Positions 39,946 to 49,362 of a stretch of DNA of 49,607 nucleotides are shown here, piece after piece (position 1 is the stretch's first letter; each line of letters starts with the position of its first letter). The stretch is from positions 1-49,607 of the forward strand of contig JAQWUP010000079.1 in NCBI GenBank assembly GCA_029242085.1, written 5' to 3'. Source of the stretch: Porticoccaceae bacterium (lineage in GTDB: Bacteria; Pseudomonadota; Gammaproteobacteria; Pseudomonadales; Porticoccaceae). Below the pieces are notes generated by a model, which worked only from the letters and a program-made list of their open reading frames with translations, had not been told where the DNA came from and made no database searches. Position numbers and translations under genes: made by a program.

Positions 39946-40380
39946 ATGTCTGTTTACACACATATTTTAATTGGCTTGGATCTCTCTCCAGAATCACAGC
40001 AAGTGATAGACCGCGTCAAGTTTCTTTTTGCCAACAGTGATACAAAAATCTCAATCTGCCATGTCCTAGAGCCCTTGGCCTTTACCTACGGCGGTGATAT
40101 CCCGGTAGATCTGTCCGATGTTCAGACTCAGCTGCAAGAGCAGGCCTCAGGGCGGCTTGCCGCGTTGGCCGAACAGCTGAATGTCAGCGCGGCAGATCAG
40201 CATATTATTCTTGGTCATCCAGCTCAGGAAATGCACAATATGGCCAAAAGGGACGACGTTGATTTAATTGTGGTTGGCAGTCATGGACGACATGGCCTGG
40301 CACTTATCTTCGGGTCTACCAGCAATTCAGTGCTGCATGGTGCCAGCTGCGATGTGCTAGCTGTGAGAATAACCGAGTAG
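39946..40380 (+). CDS. Universal stress protein, UspA family
   Basis: The 144-residue protein has an N-terminal HILIGLDLS strand with the Asp typical of nucleotide binding. The ATP-loop motif G-x2-G-x9-GS appears in GSHGRHGLALIFGST near 111-125, so ATP binding is expected. It is cytosolic and usually induced by growth arrest. TATAAT at 39911-39916 may be its -10 element, with no clear -35. It stands 75 bases from the divergent gene at 39870. Confidence 0.9.
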   Translation: MSVYTHILIGLDLSPESQQVIDRVKFLFANSDTKISICHVLEPLAFTYGGDIPVDLSDVQTQLQEQASGRLAALAEQLNVSAADQHIILGHPAQEMHNMAKRDDVDLIVVGSHGRHGLALIFGSTSNSVLHGASCDVLAVRITE

Positions 40381-40457
40381 CTCTCGAGCAGGCTCGTAAT
40401 TTGATTCCTTAACTGGTAAGTTTGGAAGCAGTTGCACTTTTTTCAGTAAGGATCCGA

Positions 40458-42482
40458 ATGTTCAGCAAAAGTCGTGCCCTGACATCAAAGTCACTGTTGC
40501 TGATCAATATATTAATTTTGATAAATGCTGTGGCCATGGCATCCGGCACCTCTGCTGAGAGCCAGATAGCTAATCCGCCAGTGCAGTCTGTTAAAGAAAT
40601 TCTCAACCAGCAGCGTAAACTCTACAGCCAATCGCTACAGCTGATTGCTCGCGGAGACTGGCGCGCACTGCGCCAACAGCGTCAGCAGCTTGTCGACTAC
40701 CCACTCTACCCCTACCTTCTCTACGCCGAACTTCTGGGCAATCTGCGCTATTCGAAACGCGCAGATATCACAGCCTACTTGGAGTCTTACCCAGAAACCG
40801 TCAAGGCGCAGTTTCTGCAGGGCAAGTGGCTGGACTATTTGGCCCGCCGCGGTTACTGGCAGAGTTATATCGAGGTGTACGGCAAATATAACTATATCCC
40901 CAACACCAGTCGTCAGTGCAATTTTCATCTGGCCCAGTATCGCCTCGGCAATAAACCCGCGGCCCTGCAAGCTGGACTAAAACTATGGTCACAGGGCAAA
41001 TCGCAGCCGAAAACCTGCGACAAATTATTTGGCATTCTGATAAGTGGCGGCCATATCAGCGAGAAGCTGGCTTGGCAGCGCTTTAACGAAGCTATCCTCA
41101 AGCATAGATACCAGCTCGCTCGCTATCTGAAGCGTTTCTTTGTCAGTCCCAGCTACAGACTACGCTATGAGATTTACTATCAGGTTAATCGTGACCCGAA
41201 CAGCTTGAGTCGGCACAGTAACTTTGTCGAACACAGTGAGAATGAATTAAATATTCTTGAACATGGCCTCAAACGTCTGGCGCGCAAAGATCCCAATAAA
41301 GCACTCAAGCACTGGAGTCGCTACCAACAGACCCATGAATTTAGCCATCGAGCGCGCGCCAGTCTGGTCAGTGAAATTGTTAAGGGCCTCTATCTCGCTG
41401 GCCATGTCAGTGCTGCCGACAGCTACTTTGTCGACCATCTCAAACTGCTCAATCAAACCCTACAAGGCAGCTTGACCGAATGGCGTATTCGCGAAGCGCT
41501 GCGAGAGCTTGACTGGCCAGCGGTGCGAAAATGGCTGGCAAGGCTACCCCAAGAAAATCAGCAGCAGAGTATCTGGCGCTACTGGACCATTCGCAGTATG
41601 GAAGGCGATCCAAGCAGTACCCTCAACCCACATATAGAGACCCTGACTCTGCGCCTGGCTCGGGAACGAGATTTTTATGGATTTCTGGCCAGTGAGAAAT
41701 TGGCCTTGGAGTACAGTCTAAATCATAACCCGGTACCCATAGATGAGTCGCGCATAGAACAACTCGCGGCTATACCCGGCCTGCAACGAGCGCGAGAACT
41801 GCTATTTCACCGTGACGACCTCAATGCAAACCGCGAATGGTACTCTGCGACACAGAACTTTACCCACCCCGACTGGCTCGCTGCCGCAGTACTCGCCAGC
41901 CAATGGCAATGGCACAACAAGGCCATCGCTAGTTTAGGCAGGGTGCAATATTGGGACGATGTCGAAATACGCTTTCCCCTCGCCTACGTTGACCTTATCA
42001 ATAAAGCTGCCAAGAACACTGGCATCCCCAACTATATGCTGTTTGCACTGGTGCGTCAGGAAAGTGCGTTTAATGCCAGTGCCACCTCTTCTGCCGGTGC
42101 CATGGGGCTAATTCAGGTAATGCCGGCCACGGCAAAAGCTACCGCTCGCAAATATAAAATACTCTACCGAAATAAAAAGCAGCTACACAATCCTGCTATC
42201 AATATACCCATTGGCTCAAAATACTATATGAGCATGCTTGAGCGCTTTGACAATAATCGTATACTCGCCACTGCCGCATATAATGCAGGCCCCCACCGAG
42301 TAGACCAGTGGCTAAAAAAGAGCAGTGGCAAACTGCCTTTTGACATCTGGATGACATTGATTCCCTTTAAAGAAACCCGAGGTTATGTCAGCAGTGTTTT
42401 AATGTATTCAATAATATATTCTCGCAAGTTGGGGCTAGAGCCGCCAATGCTTCTGCAACATGAGCGCGAAGCATTATTATAA
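40458..42482 (+). CDS. slt: Soluble lytic murein transglycosylase
   Basis: Cleaves peptidoglycan to 1,6-anhydro-muropeptides in the periplasm. The 674-residue protein has a signal peptide (about 1-32) and a long helical superhelix (about 60-480). The C-terminal Slt domain has the catalytic Glu in LVRQESAFNAS near 535, GAMGLIQVMPATA after it and AAYNAGPHRV near 612. The ATG at 40458 with AAGGA upstream is preferred over a TTG at 40422. It works in one route with nagZ (32.4-33.4 kb). 26 bases separate it from tatD. Confidence 0.93.
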   Translation: MFSKSRALTSKSLLLINILILINAVAMASGTSAESQIANPPVQSVKEILNQQRKLYSQSLQLIARGDWRALRQQRQQLVDYPLYPYLLYAELLGNLRYSKRADITAYLESYPETVKAQFLQGKWLDYLARRGYWQSYIEVYGKYNYIPNTSRQCNFHLAQYRLGNKPAALQAGLKLWSQGKSQPKTCDKLFGILISGGHISEKLAWQRFNEAILKHRYQLARYLKRFFVSPSYRLRYEIYYQVNRDPNSLSRHSNFVEHSENELNILEHGLKRLARKDPNKALKHWSRYQQTHEFSHRARASLVSEIVKGLYLAGHVSAADSYFVDHLKLLNQTLQGSLTEWRIREALRELDWPAVRKWLARLPQENQQQSIWRYWTIRSMEGDPSSTLNPHIETLTLRLARERDFYGFLASEKLALEYSLNHNPVPIDESRIEQLAAIPGLQRARELLFHRDDLNANREWYSATQNFTHPDWLAAAVLASQWQWHNKAIASLGRVQYWDDVEIRFPLAYVDLINKAAKNTGIPNYMLFALVRQESAFNASATSSAGAMGLIQVMPATAKATARKYKILYRNKKQLHNPAINIPIGSKYYMSMLERFDNNRILATAAYNAGPHRVDQWLKKSSGKLPFDIWMTLIPFKETRGYVSSVLMYSIIYSRKLGLEPPMLLQHEREALL

Positions 42483-42508
42483 AAAAATAATTTAAACTGA
42501 GTCTAAAA

Positions 42509-43309
42509 ATGCTGATTGATATTGGTGTAAATCTTTCCAATGCGCGCTTTGAAAAAGATATTGAAGCTGTGCTTGAGCGCGCCCAGGAGTCTGGCGTTGA
42601 GAAACTTATTTTGACCGGAACATCCATTGAAGAAAGTCAGGCTGTCGTGGCTATCTGCGATCAATATACCCAGAAATTCCCAGGCATGCTCTATGCTACA
42701 GGCGGCATTCATCCACATGACGCAAGCAGCTTTAATCGAGAATCCGCCACGGCGCTGCGCGATTTAGCCGCGCACTCATCGGTGGTCGCAATCGGTGAAA
42801 CCGGCTTAGATTTCAATCGTAATTTTTCCTCACCTGAGGATCAGCAAAAATCATTTGAGGCCCATATTGAACTCGCGATTGAATTGCGGATGCCACTTTT
42901 TTTACATGAACGCGATGCATCGAAAAGACAAATTGAAATTTTGCATAGCTACCGTGAAAATATTTGCGATGCGGTCATTCACTGTTTTACGGGCGATAAA
43001 AAAACGCTTTTTAGTTATTTGGATATGGATTTACATATTGGCATAACCGGTTGGATCTGCGATGAGCGACGCGGACTCGAACTACAAAATATCGTCGCTA
43101 ATATCCCTCTCAATCGATTAATGATAGAGACAGATGCCCCCTATCTAACACCTAGAAATATACTTGCAAAACCGAAAAATGGACGCAATGAGCCGGCATT
43201 TTTAATCGCTGTATTAGCCGGCATTGCTGCTCAGAGAAATGAATCCGAGGATGAGTTAGCGACAGCGACAACCGCCACCGCGATCAAATTTTTTAATCTG
43301 CCGAGCTAG
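42509..43309 (+). CDS. tatD: TatD-family metal-dependent DNase
   Basis: The 266-residue TIM-barrel metallo-hydrolase has GETGLDFNRNFSSPEDQ near 96-112, PLFLHERDA near 131, HCFTG near 155 and IETDAPYLTPRN near 205, all metal-ligand motifs of the family. E. coli TatD has been reported as a 3'-5' exonuclease acting on damaged DNA. The gene is more AT-rich than its neighbours. Its end overlaps the convergent MOSC gene by 17 bases. Confidence 0.93.
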   Translation: MLIDIGVNLSNARFEKDIEAVLERAQESGVEKLILTGTSIEESQAVVAICDQYTQKFPGMLYATGGIHPHDASSFNRESATALRDLAAHSSVVAIGETGLDFNRNFSSPEDQQKSFEAHIELAIELRMPLFLHERDASKRQIEILHSYRENICDAVIHCFTGDKKTLFSYLDMDLHIGITGWICDERRGLELQNIVANIPLNRLMIETDAPYLTPRNILAKPKNGRNEPAFLIAVLAGIAAQRNESEDELATATTATAIKFFNLPS

Positions 43310-43769
43310 AAATACTGTCTCCAACAGCGACTAAACCATTTCCGCGAATCTGCGCGCGCAACCCACCTTTACCGACCAGCGCCGGTAAAATTTTCACTGC
43401 CAAGCGCTTTTGTAGGCCGGCACAGGGCTCGCACAGCTGCACTCCGTAAAATGTGACGCCCTTGATCTGGAACGTCTTGCCCACCAGATCATTGAGTCGG
43501 ATACCCTCAGTCACCAGATTGCGACGAAAATCACTGTCATGAAATTTATTGCCGGTGTCCTGATTAAAGGCTGTAATTACCTCGGACTCAATCAGGGTAA
43601 TTTCCCAATCTGGCTGGCCCTTATAGTTCGACCTGTTTTTGCCTGTATTGGAAAAAAAGCGGTCACCTTCAATCCCTTTGCCTGCCCGTACAGAGACCTG
43701 CTGATGACCACTCATATTGGCACCTTTTTTGGGCGCAATGTAGATGCCTGTTATCTGTCCTGAAGCCAT
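43293..43769 (-). CDS. MOSC domain protein
   Basis: The 158-residue protein is a stand-alone MOSC domain: GKGIEGDRFF near 31-40, FRRNLVTEGIRLNDLVGKTF near 81-100 and GVQLCEPCAGL near 109-119, where C113 or C116 may be the sulfur- or molybdenum-linked Cys. Relatives include the YiiM/YuaD types that handle molybdenum cofactor-bound or N-hydroxylated substrates. GGGGAGAG precedes the ATG. It follows the HD-domain gene by 17 bases in the same direction. Confidence 0.87.
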   Translation of the reverse strand: MASGQITGIYIAPKKGANMSGHQQVSVRAGKGIEGDRFFSNTGKNRSNYKGQPDWEITLIESEVITAFNQDTGNKFHDSDFRRNLVTEGIRLNDLVGKTFQIKGVTFYGVQLCEPCAGLQKRLAVKILPALVGKGGLRAQIRGNGLVAVGDSISSSAD

Positions 43770-43786
43770 GGTCTCTCCCCGCTCAG

Positions 43787-44362
43787 TTAAAGCTCTGTCA
43801 TTGCCTCTTTGTAGAGACTGTTTTTGGGTGCGGCAAAAACTCGCCGCAACTGGGGCTCAAACAGAGACAGCTCGAGTTTTGGCACAGCGGGATCAAATGC
43901 CGGGTCATCATACTTGGCTATAAAGCGGGCGGTGCGCTTAAAGTTATCGCTACCACGAAATTCATCGCGCATATTGCGGTCGGCACCGAGGAAGTGGAAG
44001 AAGTTATAGCCTTGGAAGATAGCATGATGCTTAATCATCCAATGATTTTCCTCTGATACAAAGGGTTGCAGAATTGCAGCGGCAACATCGGCATGATTGG
44101 CACTGCCGAGGGTATCACCGATATCATGCAACAGTGCACAGACAACATATTCGTCGTCCTCCCCTGCTTCAGCAGCTCGATGAGCCGTCTGTAATGAATG
44201 CTGCAGGCGATCTATGGCAAATCCACCATAGTCCCCATTGAGCAGCTCCATATGGCTGAGAATGCGATCTGGGAGCTTTTTAAAAAAGGCCAACTGCTCC
44301 GGCATAATAATCTGCCAGTCCTCTGCAGTACTCTGGGACATTTTCGTGAAGGTTGCCTGCAT
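43787..44362 (-). CDS. HD-domain protein, PhnZ/MIOX-like di-iron type
   Basis: The 191-residue protein has H55, H79-D80 (LLHDIGD), H90 (NHAD), H112/H113 (KHHAIFQGY) and D152/D153 (FIAKYDDPAFDP), the ligand set of HD-domain mixed-valence di-iron oxygenases such as PhnZ. The Tyr at 45 (DYGGFAIDRLQHS) is kept, but the Glu that follows in PhnZ as I remember it is Gly here. No phosphonate genes are near. It could be an oxygenase or a phosphohydrolase on an unknown substrate. A GGGGGGAAA ribosome site precedes the ATG. Confidence 0.75.
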   Translation of the reverse strand: MQATFTKMSQSTAEDWQIIMPEQLAFFKKLPDRILSHMELLNGDYGGFAIDRLQHSLQTAHRAAEAGEDDEYVVCALLHDIGDTLGSANHADVAAAILQPFVSEENHWMIKHHAIFQGYNFFHFLGADRNMRDEFRGSDNFKRTARFIAKYDDPAFDPAVPKLELSLFEPQLRRVFAAPKNSLYKEAMTEL

Positions 44363-44533
44363 GATTTCCCCCCGCCTAACGAATTAAAGGCTTATTGAAA
44401 TATTAGAATTATTATTTGAACAGGCAGGATACTAACAGCACAGCACAGAATTTGCACGGTTGAGGGAACCCAAATCTAAGTGCCTAAAGGGTAAGCTGTT
44501 TAAAGGAATATAAGGCTTGAATTAGATAGCCGA

Positions 44534-44586
44534 ACGGTGATCTGCCAATCCAGATCACCGTGTAGACAGCTGCGGTTAACCGCAGC
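44534..44586. terminator. Two perfect hairpins at the end of the GH3 gene
   Basis: ACGGTGATCTG (44534-44544) pairs exactly with CAGATCACCGT (44551-44561) around a six-base loop. Next to it, GCTGCGGTTAACCGCAGC (44569-44586) is a perfect 18-base palindrome that contains the GH3 stop codon. Neither has a following T run. They probably form the 3' end of the GH3 transcript. No gene lies in the 213 bases between the GH3 and HD genes. Confidence 0.55.
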
Positions 44587-47083
44587 CAATAACAGTATTT
44601 TCTGCTACATCTGTCGTTAGGCGCACATCCATGATGGTGAGACCAAATGGTTTGTCTGTCGAAATTAGCAGCGGCGCGTTGACACGACTCAGGTCTACTC
44701 CATTCTTACTAAAACAACTTAATTTAATCGAGCCAGTGACCCACTTGCCTACCGGCAGGATACTGAACAGGCGCGTTAAATCCATCCCACCAGAGCAGGG
44801 ATAGCCACAGTCCATACGCTGTATAACCTGCCCCTCTGGGCGCTTATCCACTCTGAATGTCATCGACAGTGCACCATCGTCCTCAACTAGACCGCTTAGA
44901 TTTAAAGGCAGTTCCGACTGCATAAAAAACTGACTCAAATGACCGCCAGTCCATTCCACGGCACGGGAATCCTCCTGAACATTGCCATCGACTGTTTTTA
45001 CGCTGAGGGCACCAAATGCAGAGTTAGTCTCGGTGCCATTGACTTTGATACTCCAGTTACTCGAATCGCCGACAAAGGCGGACCAGGGCGCCTTGACACT
45101 GCCGCTAAATAAAACTCGTTCCGTGGAGGGGTTGGTTACCATAGCAACTTCATTCAAATTATTGGCCACAATTCTCGATTTACCGTAGCTCAGACCCTGC
45201 CCTCTTTTGAGCAACAGAGAGGCTACAGGCTGTGAACTGTCCTCTGCATTAAGTTCCGCATTGGGCCAATCAAAAGACAGACGGCCGGTGAAGTTATAGC
45301 GCGGTTGATTCTTTTTATCGGCCACCAGTACATCGGCAATACCACCACCTTCGGTACCTGGCAACCAGGCGACCACGAATGCATCGGAACTATTGAGCTC
45401 CGCATTGACCCAGAGTGGGCGGCCAGTAAGGAAAACAGCAACCACCGGGATATTTTTACTCTTGAGCTTCTGCAGCAACTCGAGATCTGTTTTTCGGCCA
45501 TTGCGATAGAGTAATGTATCTACATCACCCTGCCCTTCAGCATAGGGCTCCTCACCAAAGACAACTACCGCGACATCTGGCTTTTTCGTCCAGCTATCAT
45601 CAACACTCAACTCAGTAGAACCACCAATATCGGCCATCGCCTGATCAATACCAGCATAGATTGAGGTGGCACCTGGGAAGTCTGAGTTTTGATTCTCTGT
45701 GCCCTGCCAAGTAATTGTCCAACCGCCGTTTTGCTTGCCAATATTGTCTGCACCTTCGCCAGTAACCAAAATATGTTGGCCTGACTTTAATGGTAATGTG
45801 CGTTTGTTATTTTTTAGCAGCACCAATGATTTTCTAACGGCCTCACGCGCCACGGCACGATGCTCTGGCGAACCAATCAGCGCTTCATTACCCGCTACTT
45901 CGCGGCTCGACGGCGCACCTTTTTCAAACAGGCCCGCGCGCAGTTTAACCCGCAGGATTCGGCTAACCGCATCGTCAATTCGAGACATAGGAATTTCGCC
46001 ACTGCGCACCTGAAGCAGCGTATTCTCCAAAAGCTTCTTCCAGTCGTGGGGCACCATAACCATATCTATACCAGCGTTAATGGCCTGCGGGCATGTTTCA
46101 GCATTACAGCCAGCTACCTGACCAACACCATCCCAATCACTAACCACAAAGCCATCGAAATTCAACTGATCTTTTAACACATCGGTAAGCAGCTGCTTGT
46201 GACCGTGAATTTTAAGTCCATTCCAGCGATTAAAGGATGCCATTACTGTTTGCACATCGGCCTCAAGCGCGGTTATGTAGCCCTGACCGTGCTGTTCCAC
46301 CAAGCTGTCCAAATCGAGGCGAGTATTGCCCTGATCAACTCCGCGGTCAGTGCCGCCATCACCAATAAAGTGCTTTGCGGTGGCAATCACGCGTTGATGG
46401 TTAGTGCGCAGCTCTCCGCTAACGCCCTGCACACCGAGAACAAACTCGCCAGCAAAGGATTTAACAATAGGCGACTCACTGCTGTAGCCTTCATAGGTTC
46501 GACCCCAGCGATTGTCTTTGACCACGGCAAGCGTGGGTGCAAACAACCAATCTATACCTGTTACAGCGACTTCACGCGCTGTGATTTCACCAATTTTATG
46601 CATTAGCTTGGGATCATTGGCAGCACCTAGGCCAATATTATGCGGGAACAGCGTTGCGCCAATAACGTTGTTATGGCCATGTACTGCATCGGTACCCCAT
46701 AAAATTGGGATCCCGGCACCGCCTTGACTGGTATCCATTGATGCATGGTAGTAATCGTCAGCGAGCGCCAGCCATTCACTGACCTCAGCCAGTTTATTGC
46801 CGTTGGGAAAAGACCCGCCACCGTTGAGAACGGAACCAAGATGGTATTTGGTTACATCTGCTGGCGTTACAGACTTAATCTCACCCTGCACCATTTGACC
46901 CACTTTCTGTTCTACGGTCATAGATTCAAGAATACTCTTGACTCGCTTGTCTACGTCGGCATTTACATCAGTCTTGGCAATAGCTGCTGGTGCCGCAATA
47001 AACAGCGCCAGTGCAACTGCTATAACAGCCCCAAGTTTGAGAAGATCATGACGAAGATGTGCAGGTTTATTTCCAACTGGCAT
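44576..47083 (-). CDS. Secreted family 3 glycoside hydrolase (beta-glucosidase/exoglucanase)
   Basis: The 835-residue protein has a signal peptide (hydrophobic near 18-33, cut about AIA-KT). GH3 domain 1 has the nucleophile Asp in GFVVSDWDG near 310. GH3 domain 2 (about 400-630) is followed by a C-terminal beta-sandwich extension of about 190 residues, as in the ExoP/beta-1,3(4)-exoglucanase group of marine bacteria. It should release glucose from beta-glucans in the periplasm or outside; the exact linkage is not visible. GGGGA precedes the ATG at 47083; a longer reading from 47125 would cover the ribosome site. Confidence 0.9.
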   Translation of the reverse strand: MPVGNKPAHLRHDLLKLGAVIAVALALFIAAPAAIAKTDVNADVDKRVKSILESMTVEQKVGQMVQGEIKSVTPADVTKYHLGSVLNGGGSFPNGNKLAEVSEWLALADDYYHASMDTSQGGAGIPILWGTDAVHGHNNVIGATLFPHNIGLGAANDPKLMHKIGEITAREVAVTGIDWLFAPTLAVVKDNRWGRTYEGYSSESPIVKSFAGEFVLGVQGVSGELRTNHQRVIATAKHFIGDGGTDRGVDQGNTRLDLDSLVEQHGQGYITALEADVQTVMASFNRWNGLKIHGHKQLLTDVLKDQLNFDGFVVSDWDGVGQVAGCNAETCPQAINAGIDMVMVPHDWKKLLENTLLQVRSGEIPMSRIDDAVSRILRVKLRAGLFEKGAPSSREVAGNEALIGSPEHRAVAREAVRKSLVLLKNNKRTLPLKSGQHILVTGEGADNIGKQNGGWTITWQGTENQNSDFPGATSIYAGIDQAMADIGGSTELSVDDSWTKKPDVAVVVFGEEPYAEGQGDVDTLLYRNGRKTDLELLQKLKSKNIPVVAVFLTGRPLWVNAELNSSDAFVVAWLPGTEGGGIADVLVADKKNQPRYNFTGRLSFDWPNAELNAEDSSQPVASLLLKRGQGLSYGKSRIVANNLNEVAMVTNPSTERVLFSGSVKAPWSAFVGDSSNWSIKVNGTETNSAFGALSVKTVDGNVQEDSRAVEWTGGHLSQFFMQSELPLNLSGLVEDDGALSMTFRVDKRPEGQVIQRMDCGYPCSGGMDLTRLFSILPVGKWVTGSIKLSCFSKNGVDLSRVNAPLLISTDKPFGLTIMDVRLTTDVAENTVIGCG

Positions 47084-47284
47084 TTTTAACTGTCCCCTAG
47101 TAAATACTATTTCATTGACGATCAATCACAGCAACACATTCGGACGTAGAAATATTGAGCGATCGGTTGCACTTTTTTCAGGTTGTCATGGCTTGCGGTG
47201 CTAAGGAAGTGCAGATGCGATAGGGGGTTTTTTCACTGCGATAAGTGGGGTCTGGCGCGTCGTAGAAGCCTTATTTGACTGGGT

Positions 47285-48091
47285 CTACTGGAAAAGACTG
47301 CGAATTGACTCACGATAATTACGGCTTACCTTAAGCGTTTCACCCTCGCTCAGATGCAGTAAACTGCCACCTTTCTGCAATGGCGTAATGCTCACGACTC
47401 GCTCAATATTAACAATAGTTGAGCGGTGAATACGGCTAAATCGCTTATCGTCGAGCTTGCTCATAAGTTCCCGCAGGGTGCTGCGAATAACATGGGTTTC
47501 ACCAGCCGCATGGACACACATATAGTCTCCAGCAGCGTCCACCCAATCAATATCTTCAAAGGGGATAACTTTTACCACGCCCGAGTCACGCACTAGCAGC
47601 TTTGTCTTCATACCATCAGACAGGTTTTCTGAAGCCTTATGCTGAGGTTTATCGGCACCAATACGCTCAGAGATATCATTGATGGCACCGATCAATGGCG
47701 TTTTAAAACTCAGATCAAGGCCAGACTTGAGGCGGTCTACAGCCCTTTCCACCGCACGGCCAATGCGCTCCGCGTCTAGTGGCTTAAGCACGTAATCCAC
47801 AGCATGCAGATCAAAGGCATCGACCGCGTAATGATCGAAGGCGGTGACAAATACCACCATCGGCATTACCTCTGCCTGCAGGGCCTTGACCACTTCAAAC
47901 CCGTTCACACCAGGCATTTGAATATCGAGAAACAATAATTCGGCATTTAATTGTGAGGCTGCAGCTATGGCCTCTCGACCATTGCTGCATTCAGCCACAA
48001 TCTCGACATCAGCAATTTCTGCCAAAATGGACCGCAAAAGGTCCAGTGCCAGTGGCTCGTCATCAACAATTATGGTGCGCAGTTTTTGCAT
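47285..48091 (-). CDS. LytTR-type response regulator
   Basis: The 268-residue protein has a receiver domain with the acidic pair D10-D11, phospho-acceptor D56 in LLFLDIQMPG and a conserved Lys near 103 (YVLKPL). A LytTR DNA-binding domain follows from about 165 (VIPFEDIDWVDAAGDYM ... FSRIHRSTIVNIERV). It is of the AlgR/LytR/YpdB group. It starts four bases after the kinase stop. Its targets are unknown; the GH3 gene downstream is 200 bases away with hairpins at its own end only. Confidence 0.93.
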   Translation of the reverse strand: MQKLRTIIVDDEPLALDLLRSILAEIADVEIVAECSNGREAIAAASQLNAELLFLDIQMPGVNGFEVVKALQAEVMPMVVFVTAFDHYAVDAFDLHAVDYVLKPLDAERIGRAVERAVDRLKSGLDLSFKTPLIGAINDISERIGADKPQHKASENLSDGMKTKLLVRDSGVVKVIPFEDIDWVDAAGDYMCVHAAGETHVIRSTLRELMSKLDDKRFSRIHRSTIVNIERVVSITPLQKGGSLLHLSEGETLKVSRNYRESIRSLFQ

Positions 48092-48095
48092 AGCG

Positions 48096-49223
48096 CTATC
48101 TTACCTGTTTTTCTAGCGGTAAGCGCATATAGACCCTGGTAATTTGCATATCTGCATTTTCAAGCTTAAACGTGTAATCCTCACCGTAAAAAGTGTGCAG
48201 CCGGTCAATGGTGTTCCTCAAACCCACACCAGCACTTGGAATCTGAGTGCCAGTTATTGCCGCGCCTTTGCCAGCGTCTATCATTTCCAGCTCTAAGAAG
48301 CCAGCATCCAATCTCGCCAGCACAGTGATTTTTCCACCCTGCTCCATTGGCGCTACTCCGTATTTAATGGCATTTTCCGCCAATGGCTGCAGGATCAAGC
48401 TGGGTATTTCTACGGCTTCAGCAGCCTCTGTTACATTGAACTCAAGCTCTAGACGGCTGCCGAACCGCGTTTGCTCAATATTGAGATACAGCTTAAGCGC
48501 GTTTAACTCCTCATGTAGGCTAACTGTCTGAATGGGATCGTTGGCCAGGGAGTAGCGTAAAAAGTCACTCAACTGCACAATCATACTATTAGCTCTAACG
48601 GTGTCCTTGGTCTGCACCAACGCCGAAATCGCATTCAGAGTATTAAACAAAAAATGCGGATTAAGCTGATAGCGCAGCATTTTTAACTGGGCTTCATGAG
48701 CCACTGTCTCAGCCTTAGATCGCTTGAGCTGCTCCTCTTTATTCTCTCCTGCAACCTTCAATAGCGTCTCATGTTCGTCCTGAAGCAACTGATAATACTT
48801 GATGCCATAATAAAAGGCGGCCCAGCAACTAAAGATAAAGATCGAGCCAAATAGCCAGCCACCGAAGTCGGACCACAGCCCTTCTTCATCGGTAAGCGCC
48901 ATAAAGGTAGAAATACGCAATACTGTCCAAACACCCGAGCAAATAAGGACCCCAAGGGCAGTGCTCATCAGCCTCGGTAGCGGACGCATATCCCACAGAT
49001 AGTGAAAGAGTGGTCGCAGTGGCCACGCCACCAAGATACCGAGCAAGGATTGCAGTAATGTATGAGCTATATAGTTGAACTCCTGCTGGTCATACCACAG
49101 GGTTAGGCTCAAGAAGCTGATCAAGGCAAGACCGAACCAACCAATAAGCTGGAGCAGCCAAAATTGGTGGTTGGTATTGCGGTATAACGCCTGCACAAAA
49201 GGGTGAATGTTGGTTTCGACCAT
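48096..49223 (-). CDS. LytS/AlgZ-type sensor histidine kinase
   Basis: The 375-residue protein has four N-terminal spans (about 20-40, 50-68, 82-105, 120-140), a short coiled linker, and the His_kinase domain with the phospho-His in RYQLNPHFLFNTLNAIS near 190. The ATP-binding part shows LQPLAENAIKYGV near 285 and a glycine-rich box AGVGLRNTIDRL near 337. It is membrane-bound and partners the LytTR regulator encoded next. No periplasmic sensor domain is seen, so the signal is probably sensed in the membrane. Confidence 0.93.
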   Translation of the reverse strand: MVETNIHPFVQALYRNTNHQFWLLQLIGWFGLALISFLSLTLWYDQQEFNYIAHTLLQSLLGILVAWPLRPLFHYLWDMRPLPRLMSTALGVLICSGVWTVLRISTFMALTDEEGLWSDFGGWLFGSIFIFSCWAAFYYGIKYYQLLQDEHETLLKVAGENKEEQLKRSKAETVAHEAQLKMLRYQLNPHFLFNTLNAISALVQTKDTVRANSMIVQLSDFLRYSLANDPIQTVSLHEELNALKLYLNIEQTRFGSRLELEFNVTEAAEAVEIPSLILQPLAENAIKYGVAPMEQGGKITVLARLDAGFLELEMIDAGKGAAITGTQIPSAGVGLRNTIDRLHTFYGEDYTFKLENADMQITRVYMRLPLEKQVR

Positions 49224-49362
49224 AATTAATATCAGATTTTATAGTTGCTATTTTTACGTTCTAAAAATAGCATATTTTAGGGGCGACTAGTTAGCTTCTT
49301 TACACTCGGCTGGAAGCCTTAATACTGATAGAATCCAATTTTAAACTAGATGCTGAAAACCA

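Noticed and set aside
40431-47181. The 16-mer GTTGCACTTTTTTCAG at 40431 and again at 47166
   Set aside because: Two exact copies of one T-rich 16-mer in 50 kb can arise by chance, and no further shared flank or structure was seen.
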